Shown here one piece after another: positions 26,217 to 34,999 of a stretch of 64,000 nucleotides of DNA. The notes below the pieces were generated by a model, which searched no databases, had not been told where the DNA came from, and worked only from the letters and a program-made list of their open reading frames with translations. The stretch spans positions 1 to 64,000 of the forward strand of contig NZ_QWET01000009.1 of NCBI RefSeq assembly GCF_003573545.1. The letters run 5' to 3'. This DNA is from Mariniphaga sediminis (GTDB lineage: Bacteria; Bacteroidota; Bacteroidia; Bacteroidales; Prolixibacteraceae). Each line of letters starts with the position of its first letter. Position 1 is the stretch's first letter. The position numbers and the translations under genes are program-made.

Positions 26217-26971
26217 TTGAAGTAAAAAATGTATATAAATCTTTTGACGGCGTAATGGTCTTAAAAGACATCTCGACCCGTTTTGTTCCGGGGATGACCA
26301 ACCTGATAATCGGACGGAGCGGATCAGGGAAAACAGTTTTACTGAAGTCTATTTTAGGATTGTTTGAGATTGATAAGGGCGAAATATGGTACAATGACCG
26401 CAATCTGGTTCAAATGCATGAAAAAGAACGCAAAAAAATGCGCCGCGAAGTCGGGATGGTTTTTCAGGGTGGCGCTCTTTTCGACAGTCTTTCGGTAGCA
26501 GCAAATGTAAGGTTCCCTCTCGATATGTTTACCACCATGACGACAAAGGAAAAACAAAACCGGGTGGAGTTTTGCCTTGAACATGTAAATATTGAACCTG
26601 CCGCATACTACCTTTTCCCGAGTGAAATCAGTGGGGGAATGCAAAAAAGAGTTGCCATTGCCAGAGCCATTGCCCTGAATCCCAAATACCTTTTTTGTGA
26701 TGAACCGAACTCCGGCCTCGACCCGGAAACCGCCACCGTAATAGACAAACTTATTCAAAGCCTGACCAAAGAATTTCAGATGACTACCCTCATTAACACC
26801 CACGATATGAACTCGGTAATTGAAATTGGCGAATCAGTATTGTTTATTTCAAAAGGTGAGGTGGGCTGGCAGGGTGCCAACAAAGACATTCTGCAAACCG
26901 GAAACAAAAAGCTTAACGATTTTATTTTTGCCAATAAACTTTACGCACAGATGCGAAAAGAGGATATTTAA
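26213..26971 (+). CDS. mlaF: MlaF-type ABC transporter ATPase
   Basis: 252 aa, a complete ABC ATPase: Walker A GRSGSGKT (about 34-41), Q-loop region VFQGGALFDSLSV, signature SGGMQKR (about 140-146, the MlaF/Ttg2A form), Walker B YLFCDEPNSGLDP and H-loop NTHDM. It energises the MlaE permease encoded just upstream with which it overlaps. The next gene (GH36-like) is 94 bp away and does not belong to the lipid system. Confidence 0.93.
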   Translation: MIEVKNVYKSFDGVMVLKDISTRFVPGMTNLIIGRSGSGKTVLLKSILGLFEIDKGEIWYNDRNLVQMHEKERKKMRREVGMVFQGGALFDSLSVAANVRFPLDMFTTMTTKEKQNRVEFCLEHVNIEPAAYYLFPSEISGGMQKRVAIARAIALNPKYLFCDEPNSGLDPETATVIDKLIQSLTKEFQMTTLINTHDMNSVIEIGESVLFISKGEVGWQGANKDILQTGNKKLNDFIFANKLYAQMRKEDI

Positions 26972-27065
26972 ACAAGGCGTAAAAAATGACGGTGTTTTTA
27001 CTGGTAATTCCGGTTGAAATACAGTATCTTGTAAGCGGATTTTTTATAAAACATTAAAACTAACG

Positions 27066-29177
27066 ATGGCCAAGAATAACCTTGAGCGCCGCACTTTTCT
27101 TAAAATGTGCGGTAGCGCGGCTTTAGGAAGCGCAATTCTCCCCCCTGAAAAGTTATTGCCAGGTGACGCCGAAAAGGAAAAAGAACGTTTCAGGCTGTCA
27201 AAACCGAGGTGGATAATCTATGAAAACGGAAGTTATGACTTAATTTCCAATGAGATTATCTTAAAAAACTGCCGCCCTTCCATTAACGATCAAACCGTCA
27301 CACCCCGAAATGTTTTTCTCGGAGATTCACCAAAAGGGAACCGTATTGTTTATGAATTGCCTGGTGGTTTTGTGATGCTCGACCTGCAAACTCATGAAGA
27401 TTCTCTTGCCATTGGCGTTGAGTTTAGCGGTTTCTCACAAACGCCACGCTGGTTTTTCCCTATTTCTCAGGCACAGGTATTTGGCGCCGACCGGTTTTTC
27501 AGGCAGGGTTTCGGCACAGGCGGCCCCAGTGGCGTTTTCCCAATTGTTAAACCTTCACAGATTAATACCCGGGAAATTGGGCCATGGCAAAACTGGAGCT
27601 ACGACAGCTACCTGTCCTTCGCATTTTTAGGAAAAACTGAAACCATTGCCATTGGAAATACCGACCACAGCGACTTTTTACAGCGGAGCACCATTTATTG
27701 CCATCGACACAGACAACGGCTGCACGATAGTGAAGAGGGAGATGGGCATATTTTTTTCGAAGCGGCCATGCTACTAAACCAAACAAAAATTGACAATGAA
27801 TACGTAAAACTACCCAATCTCTTTTTTTACACCGGCAATAAGCCTTTTGAAACCTTACAGGAACTGACATGGAGAACGAGTAAACGTACCCATGCCCGGC
27901 AAACATCGTTAACAAGTTATCATTGGATATCGAAGGCAGATACCCAAAAACCTTATTCCTTCGATCAACTAAAAAAGCAAGTTGACTTTCTGGAGCAACT
28001 CGACCCTCCTTTGCCCGTTCAAACCCTAACAATTAATAAAGGCTATTGTACCATCGGAGACTGGCTGGAGCCAAACGAAAACTGGTCCGGAGGGCTCGAC
28101 CGGGCTGCCCGTGAAATCTTTAAAAGCGGCTACCGGGCCGGAATTTGGATTGCTCCTTTTATGGTGGACAAAAACAGTAATCTTTATAAAAAGCATCGTG
28201 ATTGGGTTATCAAGGATTTTAACAATCAACCTATTCCGGAAAAATCAGACGAACCCGGAATATTTTATGCCCTGGACGCCAGCCATAATGGGGTAAAAAG
28301 ATATATACGCGAGGTATTTGGCACCCTGCGAAAAATAGGTTTTATTTCGTATAATCTTGCTTATCTGGAATGGGGAATAAAAGATTCGTATCTGGTAAAA
28401 AAAGCCTCACCCGGGAACTCTTCCGTTCAGGATTTCAGGGATATTTTGGGTATCATCCGGGAAGAAATCGGACATGGTAGTCTTATCACCGCCGATCAAA
28501 CAGCCTATTCTCCGCTTATCGGGTTTGCTGACTATGTAAAACTGGTCACACCAACTCTCAATGGCTGGAAAGCAGACGGGGTAGAGGCCATCATCAGGGA
28601 ATCCTATTTTTCGCAATATTTTAACAATACACTGTGGCAAAACAATCCGGGAGAAATTGAGCTGAACAATGACTCGCTTACAGAGGACGAAAAAACGAGC
28701 CTTGCTCTTTGGATCGCTTTCCTGGGTGGAACAGTGGGCAGTAGTGACAACTTTAATGACTGGAGCGCCCAAAAGCTGGAATTTTTCCGGTTTCTTGAAC
28801 CGGCCAAAAGATATCAAAATGCATGGTTCCCCTACTGGCCCTCTGAGGAGGAAATTAAAGTGGCTGTCAGGCGTTACAGAAACCTAAGGGGATGGGGTGT
28901 TTTATTCTTTAATGATCAAAATGTAACCGTGATCAAAAACTTTCCTATTCTTGATTTTACAGAAGAAGATTCGGCATTTGTTTTTGGGTGGGAACCCGGA
29001 ACCTTTATTCCGTTTGGACCGATGAAAGAAATTTTAGTAAGTCTTCAGCCCCACCAGTCGCGTCTCTTTTGGTTATCAGAAGGAAATGAACCTCCGCCTT
29101 CTAACGTTACACTTGGCGGCAAAGCAGGAAAGGAAGATTTTCTGTCGGCTGGAGAAGAAAAGGATCATGGAGAATAA
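27066..29177 (+). CDS. Exported GH36-like protein, catalytic residues replaced
   Basis: 703 aa. Tat-type signal RRTFLKM (8-14). The central part is the clan GH-D (GH36) alpha-galactosidase barrel: GDWLEPNENW (331-340), GIWIAPFMVDKNSNLYKKH (359-377), ALDASHNGVKRYIREVF (402-418), TLWQNNPGE (522-530) and the closing LGGTVGSSDNF (553-563). However, the DDG substrate motif reads NKG (324-326), the KxDxL nucleophile motif reads NLAYL (430-434, Ala at the nucleophile position), and the RxGPD acid/base motif reads KLVTP (492-496, Pro at the acid position). The scaffold is intact and without frameshift, so the protein is probably a secreted non-hydrolytic binding protein or uses other residues. Its end overlaps the convergent AbgT gene by 13 bp. 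Confidence 0.75.
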   Translation: MAKNNLERRTFLKMCGSAALGSAILPPEKLLPGDAEKEKERFRLSKPRWIIYENGSYDLISNEIILKNCRPSINDQTVTPRNVFLGDSPKGNRIVYELPGGFVMLDLQTHEDSLAIGVEFSGFSQTPRWFFPISQAQVFGADRFFRQGFGTGGPSGVFPIVKPSQINTREIGPWQNWSYDSYLSFAFLGKTETIAIGNTDHSDFLQRSTIYCHRHRQRLHDSEEGDGHIFFEAAMLLNQTKIDNEYVKLPNLFFYTGNKPFETLQELTWRTSKRTHARQTSLTSYHWISKADTQKPYSFDQLKKQVDFLEQLDPPLPVQTLTINKGYCTIGDWLEPNENWSGGLDRAAREIFKSGYRAGIWIAPFMVDKNSNLYKKHRDWVIKDFNNQPIPEKSDEPGIFYALDASHNGVKRYIREVFGTLRKIGFISYNLAYLEWGIKDSYLVKKASPGNSSVQDFRDILGIIREEIGHGSLITADQTAYSPLIGFADYVKLVTPTLNGWKADGVEAIIRESYFSQYFNNTLWQNNPGEIELNNDSLTEDEKTSLALWIAFLGGTVGSSDNFNDWSAQKLEFFRFLEPAKRYQNAWFPYWPSEEEIKVAVRRYRNLRGWGVLFFNDQNVTVIKNFPILDFTEEDSAFVFGWEPGTFIPFGPMKEILVSLQPHQSRLFWLSEGNEPPPSNVTLGGKAGKEDFLSAGEEKDHGE

Positions 29178-30739
29178 TAAATAGGTCCTTCAATTCCCAA
29201 CGGCAACCCTGCCCAAATCCACAACAGTAACATCGGTATTCTCACTACTGCAAACCCTATGGCATACGGCAACATCATGGAAATAAGGGTTCCGATGCCG
29301 ACTTCTTTAACGTATTTTTGCGCAAACACAATAACCAGCGGGAAATATGGCAAAAGGGGTGTAAGTATGTTGGAATAGGAATCGCCGATGCGGTAGGCTG
29401 CCTGTGTTGTTTCAGGGGAATAGCCCATCAACATAAGCATAGGAACAAATATGGGGGCCAACAAAGCCCATTTCGCCGAGGCACTTCCCATTACCAGATT
29501 TACAACCGACGAAACAATAATAAAGGCTACCAGCAGCGGGCCTCCTGTAAAACCTATGGCTTTAAGCGTATCGGATCCTTTTACGGCCAGCACACTCCCC
29601 AGATTTGACCAGTTAAAATAAGCCACAAACTGGGCCGCCACAAAAGCAATTACAATATACATTCCCATGGTCGACATGCTTTTGGCAGTCATGTCGGTAA
29701 CATCTTTGTCCTTTTTTATAGTTTTGGCTACGATACCATACACCAGACCGGCCACAAAGAATACGATAAACATAACCGGTACCAGGGAATCGTAAAAAGG
29801 CTTAAAACTCCGGCTTCCCGTGCTGGGGTCTATTTCTCCCCGAAGCAGCCCGTCGGCAGGAATAATGGTAAGCATGAACAGTGCAAGAACAGCTACCGTT
29901 GCGGCAAACGACCATTTTAACGCTTTCACTTCCTGCCGGGTAATTGGTTTTTCTTTTTCAATTTCGATACCGGAAGCAGGTTTATAAGGCCCCAGCCGGG
30001 GTACCAGTATTTTTTCGGTGATCCATGTTCCCACTAAACCAATCAGCGGCACTGAAGCAGCCATGATATAAAAATTAGAAAGCGGATTCACAGTATACTC
30101 CGGGTCAATGATTTGGGCAGCAGGCTCGGTAAAGGCAGCAATCATAGGGTCGAGACCAGTGGGAAGCAAATTGGCTCCAAAACCTCCGGATACCCCCGCA
30201 AAAGCTGCCGCAATCCCCGCCAGGGGATGCCTCCCCATTCCCATAAAAATAGCACCGCCCAACGGAATGAGTACAACATAGCCCGCATCAGCAGCAACGG
30301 AACTGAGCATTCCGGCCAACACAATGGAAAAGGTGATGATTGCTTTAGGTACTCTGGAAACAAACAGCCGCAGTCCCACTGAAATCATGCCTGTATATTC
30401 AGCTACGCCAATGCCCAGCATTACAACCAATACCAATCCCAAAGGAGGGAAATTGGCAAAAGTGGATACCATTTTGGTAAAAATCATTTGTACACCTTCG
30501 CGCGATAACAAATTTACCACCTCAATAGAATCTACGGGGTTACCATCCGGGCCAATCAATCCGGCTTCTTTTCCGGGGTGATCCACGGAAATACCGCCAA
30601 AAAACCAGGACAACAACAGTGTAACCGCCATCAACATAGCAAACAGGGTAACTGGCTGTGGCAGTTTATTCCCCACTATTTCTACTTTATCTAGTATCCG
30701 CTTGAAAAAATTCTGACTGGTCGTTTCTTTATTTGCCAT
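29165..30739 (-). CDS. AbgT family transporter
   Basis: 524 aa, about 11-13 hydrophobic helices plus re-entrant segments. The AbgT pattern is clear: FFKRILDKVEIVGNKLPQPVTLFAMLMAVTLLLSW at the start, GVAEYTGMISVGLR, AAFAGVSGGFGANLLPTGLDP and the C-terminal SSVVNLVMGSASAKWALLAPIFVPMLM and PLLPYFPLVIVF. Family members import p-aminobenzoyl-glutamate or export sulfonamide-like antimetabolites. A TetR regulator lies 106 bp upstream in the same direction and may control it. Product certain at family level, substrate open. Confidence 0.93.
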   Translation of the reverse strand: MANKETTSQNFFKRILDKVEIVGNKLPQPVTLFAMLMAVTLLLSWFFGGISVDHPGKEAGLIGPDGNPVDSIEVVNLLSREGVQMIFTKMVSTFANFPPLGLVLVVMLGIGVAEYTGMISVGLRLFVSRVPKAIITFSIVLAGMLSSVAADAGYVVLIPLGGAIFMGMGRHPLAGIAAAFAGVSGGFGANLLPTGLDPMIAAFTEPAAQIIDPEYTVNPLSNFYIMAASVPLIGLVGTWITEKILVPRLGPYKPASGIEIEKEKPITRQEVKALKWSFAATVAVLALFMLTIIPADGLLRGEIDPSTGSRSFKPFYDSLVPVMFIVFFVAGLVYGIVAKTIKKDKDVTDMTAKSMSTMGMYIVIAFVAAQFVAYFNWSNLGSVLAVKGSDTLKAIGFTGGPLLVAFIIVSSVVNLVMGSASAKWALLAPIFVPMLMLMGYSPETTQAAYRIGDSYSNILTPLLPYFPLVIVFAQKYVKEVGIGTLISMMLPYAIGFAVVRIPMLLLWIWAGLPLGIEGPIYYSP

Positions 30740-30845
30740 TCAAATCCATTTTTATAAAACAAACATTCCTGCAGGAATATTGTTTCGTAATATATTCATA
30801 GGGTGAGACTTGTGTGTTTAGCTCGCATAAAATCCTACGGTATAA

Positions 30846-31448
30846 TTACTTTTTTATTATTCCGTAACACATGATTTTCAGGATAATATCGACACTGCGT
30901 TCGAGGTTTACAGACCCGTAATTACCAGCAGAAAGAGGCATTTCCAGCCCCTTAATGGCAGTTGTAATTCCAATAGCTGCCAGATTAAAATCATATATTT
31001 CAAATTCATTTTTGCGAACTCCCTCAATCAGAATTCTTTTGATCATTCTGATCTCATCTTGTTCATAACGACGTTTTACTTCCTCGATAAACTCTACCGC
31101 CGTTACATCATTCTCTATGGCGTGATAAAAATTGGCCAAATTGCGAAAAGTGGCGAGTTTGGTCAGAATATAATCCCGTAGTTTATCCACCGGGTCGGTA
31201 TTCCGGTTAATCACAATCTCCAGCTCACGGGCCAGAATCTCCACTTCCTTCATAATAACGGCCTGAAACAAATCTTCCTTACTGGCGAAGTAGTAATAGA
31301 GCGAACTTTTCCCCTTACGAACAGCGTTGGCAATGTCGTCAAGAGTTGTTTTTTTGTAGCCGTATTTACTGAAAATTTCGCGCGCAATTTTAAGGATATT
31401 CTCCCTGTTAAGGTCTCTTTTTGTACCGTTTTCAGTTTTGGTTTGCAT
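30846..31448 (-). CDS. TetR/AcrR family transcriptional regulator
   Basis: 200 aa. The N-terminal TetR helix-turn-helix is evident (ILKIAREIFSKYGYKKTTLDDIANAVRKGKSSLYYYFASKEDLFQAVI, about 19-66); the C-terminal two thirds form the helical ligand-binding and dimer part (NFYHAIENDVTAVEFIEEVKRR). The AbgT transporter gene follows 106 bp downstream on the same strand, suggesting that the regulator responds to the transported compound, though autoregulation was not traced to a palindrome. Start at 31448 gives a lysine/glutamate-rich N-terminus before the HTH. Confidence 0.9.
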   Translation of the reverse strand: MQTKTENGTKRDLNRENILKIAREIFSKYGYKKTTLDDIANAVRKGKSSLYYYFASKEDLFQAVIMKEVEILARELEIVINRNTDPVDKLRDYILTKLATFRNLANFYHAIENDVTAVEFIEEVKRRYEQDEIRMIKRILIEGVRKNEFEIYDFNLAAIGITTAIKGLEMPLSAGNYGSVNLERSVDIILKIMCYGIIKK

Positions 31449-31486
31449 TTTAATTCCCTTTTGCTACATTTAAAAAAAGTAAGCAA

Positions 31487-31494
31487 CAAATATA
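31487..31494 (-). promoter_or_regulatory. Putative -7 promoter element of the TetR gene
   Basis: Minus-strand TATATTTG matches TAnnTTTG about 39 nt upstream of the tetR-type start at 31448. Confidence 0.4.
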
Positions 31495-31610
31495 ATTATT
31501 TATTTTAGGCAGAGAACTTTTTAATTTTTCGACTAAAAAAGCCGAAATAAAATTGCGATGTACAGAAGTGCCTTAACCAGTTGAAATGCGATAGTTTAAC
31601 TTTCGAAATT

Positions 31611-33773
31611 CTACAATTTATTGTTTTCTGCCAACCTGAAATCGAGCTGCTTTTTCTCCAGATTGGTCCGCCATATTTTTACTGTAATATCATCTCCCAA
31701 CTGGTATTTTTTGTTTTTATGCCGGCCAACCAACGCATAATTTTTTTCATCAAAGGTGTAAAAATCATCATCCAACTCGCGGATAGGAACCATCCCTTCG
31801 ATTTTATTTTCCAGTTCCACATAAATCCCCCAGTCAGTTATGCCGGAGATCACTCCCGGATAAATTTCACCTACATGATCCTGCATAAATTCCACCTGCT
31901 TGTATTTTATGGATGCCCGTTCGGCATTGGCTGCACGGTTTTCCATATCGGAAGAATGATTACACAGATCTTCAAATTTTTGTTCATTGGCAGATCGTCC
32001 ATCTTCCAGGTACTTTTCCAACAGCCGGTGTACCATCATATCCGGATAGCGCCTGATGGGTGAGGTAAAGTGGGTGTAAAAATCAAATGACAGTCCGTAG
32101 TGTCCGATATTCCGGGTAGAATATTCGGCTTTAGCCATGGTACGGATTGCCAGTGTTTCCACTACATTCTGTTCCTTTTTGCCTTTTACATGGTCCAGCA
32201 GATTATTCATGGAACTGGAAATAGTTTTAGCCGACTGAAGCTGAATGCCGTATCCAAAACGGCTGATAAACGAGTTAAACGATTCTAGCTTGTCCGGGTC
32301 GGGCTTGTCGTGAATACGGTAAACAAATGTTTTCGGTTTTTTCCTTCCACGGGGCTTCCCGATAAACTCCGCTACTTTTTTGTTGGCCAGAAGCATAAAT
32401 TCCTCAATAAGCAGGTTTGACTCCTTCGCTTCTTTGAAATAGACTGAAAGCGGCTTCCCGTTTTCATCGATATTGAACTTGATTTCCACTCGTTCAAAAG
32501 CAATGGACCCCTTTTTAAACCTGTCGCTCCTTAATTTTTTAGCCAGTTCGTTCAATTTCAGCATTTCAACAGATAATTCCCCTTCCCTGGATTCAATAAT
32601 TTCCTGGGCCTCTTCGTAGGAAAACCGCCTGTCGGAATGGATGACTGTTTTCCCAAACCATTGGTTTACTACGCGGGCATCCTCCGTCAATTCAAAAACC
32701 GCCGAAAAACACAGTTTATCTTCATTGGGCCGAAGCGAGCACACCCCGTTGGATAGCCGCTCAGGCAGCATGGGCACTACCCGATCGACCAGGTAAACCG
32801 ATGTGGCACGGCTTTGAGCTTCCTCTTCAATCAATGAATTGGGCACAACATAATGAGTTACGTCCGCAATATGAATACCTGCTTCCCAATTACCGTTTTC
32901 CAGCTTCCGGATGGAAAGGGCGTCGTCAAAATCTTTGGCATCAGCCGGGTCGATGGTAAATGTAGTTATCTCGCGGAAGTCACGACGCTTTTTGTATTCC
33001 TCTTCCGGAATTTCGAACGGAATCTTTTCTGCTACTTTATCCACCTTCTCCGGAAATTTATGGGGCAGTTCAAACTCGGCAAGAATAGCGTGCATTTCGG
33101 CGTCGTTGTTGCCGGTATCTCCCAACACTTCAATAATCTTTCCGAACGGGCTGCGTGCTTTGGGCGGCCATTCAATAATTTCGGCAATGGCTTTCTGCCC
33201 GTCTTTGGCGCCATTCAGATTTTCTTTTGCAATAAAAATGTCGAACCCCACTTTACCTGCCGGAACCAAAAAGGCAAAGTTACGTGACATTTCGACGGTT
33301 CCAACAAAATTGGTTTTCGCGCGCTCCACAATTTCGGTCACTTCCCCTTCCAGGTCGTGTTTCTTCCGGCGTGCATACAAATGCACCCGAACCTTGTCGC
33401 CATCCATGGCATTGTTCAGGTTCCGTGAAGAAACCAGCACCGGACGGTCGACCTCATCGCTGACAATGTAGCCAAAACCCTGCGGTTGAAGTTCCACAAT
33501 CCCGCAAATGGTACCCGTTTTGGCTTTCAGCCGGTAACTGCCTCGCGAAACCTGCTCCAGGTACTCATCGTCTTTCATCTCCTCGAATGCCACGTTAACC
33601 AATCTGCGGCCTTCGGGGTCTTTAATCCCCAACCACGACGAGATTTGTTTATAGTTGACAACCTTCCCCGGTTCTTCATACAAAACCGAAAGAATGGCAT
33701 TTTTTAATTTTTTCTTGTTGAATGTGGCTGATTTTTTCAGCTTCATGCGTTCTTTTTTCTTTTTCTTGGCCAT
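31611..33773 (-). CDS. rnr: Ribonuclease R
   Basis: 720 aa. A lysine-rich N-terminus precedes a winged-helix (about 20-80), cold-shock domains (about 85-240, GFGYIVSDEVDRPVLV), the RNB catalytic domain with RDFREITTFTIDPADAKDFDDALS (about 263-290; the Asp cluster binds Mg2+) and HIADVTHYV, and a C-terminal S1 domain (about 635-715, GEIYPGVISGITDWGIYVELENKIEGMV). It degrades structured RNA 3' to 5'. It lacks the long basic tail of the E. coli enzyme. Stands alone between tetR and the small lipoprotein gene. Confidence 0.95.
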   Translation of the reverse strand: MAKKKKKERMKLKKSATFNKKKLKNAILSVLYEEPGKVVNYKQISSWLGIKDPEGRRLVNVAFEEMKDDEYLEQVSRGSYRLKAKTGTICGIVELQPQGFGYIVSDEVDRPVLVSSRNLNNAMDGDKVRVHLYARRKKHDLEGEVTEIVERAKTNFVGTVEMSRNFAFLVPAGKVGFDIFIAKENLNGAKDGQKAIAEIIEWPPKARSPFGKIIEVLGDTGNNDAEMHAILAEFELPHKFPEKVDKVAEKIPFEIPEEEYKKRRDFREITTFTIDPADAKDFDDALSIRKLENGNWEAGIHIADVTHYVVPNSLIEEEAQSRATSVYLVDRVVPMLPERLSNGVCSLRPNEDKLCFSAVFELTEDARVVNQWFGKTVIHSDRRFSYEEAQEIIESREGELSVEMLKLNELAKKLRSDRFKKGSIAFERVEIKFNIDENGKPLSVYFKEAKESNLLIEEFMLLANKKVAEFIGKPRGRKKPKTFVYRIHDKPDPDKLESFNSFISRFGYGIQLQSAKTISSSMNNLLDHVKGKKEQNVVETLAIRTMAKAEYSTRNIGHYGLSFDFYTHFTSPIRRYPDMMVHRLLEKYLEDGRSANEQKFEDLCNHSSDMENRAANAERASIKYKQVEFMQDHVGEIYPGVISGITDWGIYVELENKIEGMVPIRELDDDFYTFDEKNYALVGRHKNKKYQLGDDITVKIWRTNLEKKQLDFRLAENNKL

Positions 33774-34023
33774 TGTTTTCCATTTAAAAACAGATGCAAT
33801 TTACTTTAATTTATCTGAACTAAGCAGGAATTTTAGTCAATCTGCCAAAATTGTTTATCCAGATTTAGTCTTCCCTTGATTCAGTGGTCTGAGACGACTT
33901 TTCAAACAGCATTGCGTAAAAAGCAATCATTTTAAAACGTTGAAGTTGCCTGGTATCCCTCCTTTGAAATAGATAAAAACCTGAGGTTTATTCCAAATGT
34001 GTGTCAGTAAAAAACTGTAACTG

Positions 34024-34485
34024 TTAAAAAAGTTTACTGACATCTTTAATAATGACATCGTTCCATTCTTCCCAGGGAAATGGAGTGCCCACGGTGTAAA
34101 AAGCTAAAGGGCAGTCTACAACCTCGGACTCATCAGGTTCTCTGAATTTAAATCTCAGTTTAAATTTGTATCGTAAGGAATCAGGAAAAAAGTATGGTCC
34201 TCCGGAAAAAGCATCATGTCCGGGTTTTATAATTCCTTGTGGAAAATCGAAATCTTTTTCAGCAACAGAAAAGGTAAATATCGAATCCGCATTATTTTCA
34301 AGAATAATACAAAATCCTCTCTCTTTAGCATTGTTGTTGCATTGGAAAGAACCCACAATATAGCCCTCAACATAACCGGAATATTCGTCCTGGTCTTTTT
34401 CGCATCCTGTTCCCAGCCAAATAACACAAAGCGGCAGCAAAAACAGAGTAAGCGTAAGTAATTTCATTTTTTTTGATTTCATCAT
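34024..34485 (-). CDS. Small hypothetical lipoprotein
   Basis: 153 aa. Hydrophobic signal and lipobox (GTGCEKD, Cys28) point to a lipoprotein; Met7 is an equally good start. The mature part has alternating strand-like segments (GYIVGSFQCN, RGFCIILENNADSIFTFSVAEKDF, LRYKFKLRFKFREPDE), suggesting a small beta-sandwich. I do not recognise a named family. Isolated by about 250 bp downstream and about 510 bp upstream; no operon partner. Confidence 0.7.
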   Translation of the reverse strand: MMKSKKMKLLTLTLFLLPLCVIWLGTGCEKDQDEYSGYVEGYIVGSFQCNNNAKERGFCIILENNADSIFTFSVAEKDFDFPQGIIKPGHDAFSGGPYFFPDSLRYKFKLRFKFREPDESEVVDCPLAFYTVGTPFPWEEWNDVIIKDVSKLF

Positions 34486-34999
34486 TTTGTTTTTAGAATA
34501 AAAAAATCGGGATTATATTTTTCAACTCATTTTTTTGTATTCGAGGCAATAAAAAATTTTCAGGTGGCAGATCGACAAAGAGTGGTTTCCGGTATTTACG
34601 GGATCGCCTGGTTTAACAACCTGGTTGTTAACCGGCAAGATATTTTTAATAATGTCAATGGGTGGCGTTTCATTTTTTATGGATTTAATTTGTTTCAAGA
34701 AGAAGATGCGCTAAGGCAACAAAAGGTTGCCTAAAAAAAGCAGGTATTTTTATGCTGCTAAACAGCAAATATGATATACTTCATTTACCCCTGACAGGGT
34801 TAGAATTCCGTATAGAACTAATAAAATGTTACAACACCATTACCAACTTCCCGGTTAATTCTTCAACTTTATAGTTTTCACACACCATGTAAACCCCTTC
34901 ATTCCAGCCGGAGGAGATCTTCTTTTTACCTAATTTAACGACTTCCCCATACACTTTCTTTACAGGAATTTGTATGTTTGTGGGTCGCTATTAAGAATA
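34486..34999. other. Intergenic region with palindrome, hairpin and a short open frame
   Basis: This 514-bp gap holds a nearly perfect 19-bp palindrome ttaacaacc-t-ggttgttaa (34613-34631), a hairpin aggcaac-aaaag-gttgcct (34714-34732) and a coding-like minus-strand fragment (described separately). It also contains the promoter of the Ig-like lipoprotein gene, for which no exact consensus was found. Confidence 0.5.
34829..34987 (-). pseudogene. Possible gene remnant or unannotated small ORF
   Basis: A 52-codon open stretch on the minus strand with protein-like composition, including GEVVKLGKKKISSGWNEGVY and a following YKVEELTGKLVMVL before the stop at 34829. It has no ATG at a sensible place; a GTG at 34954 would give 41 residues. 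It abuts the next gene on the other strand, as if the 5' part had been lost. I recognise no family. Confidence 0.3.

Noticed and set aside
34564-34734. 56-codon plus-strand frame starting with GTG
   Set aside because: It covers the palindrome and the hairpin, has no family resemblance and no upstream signal; chance frame is more likely.
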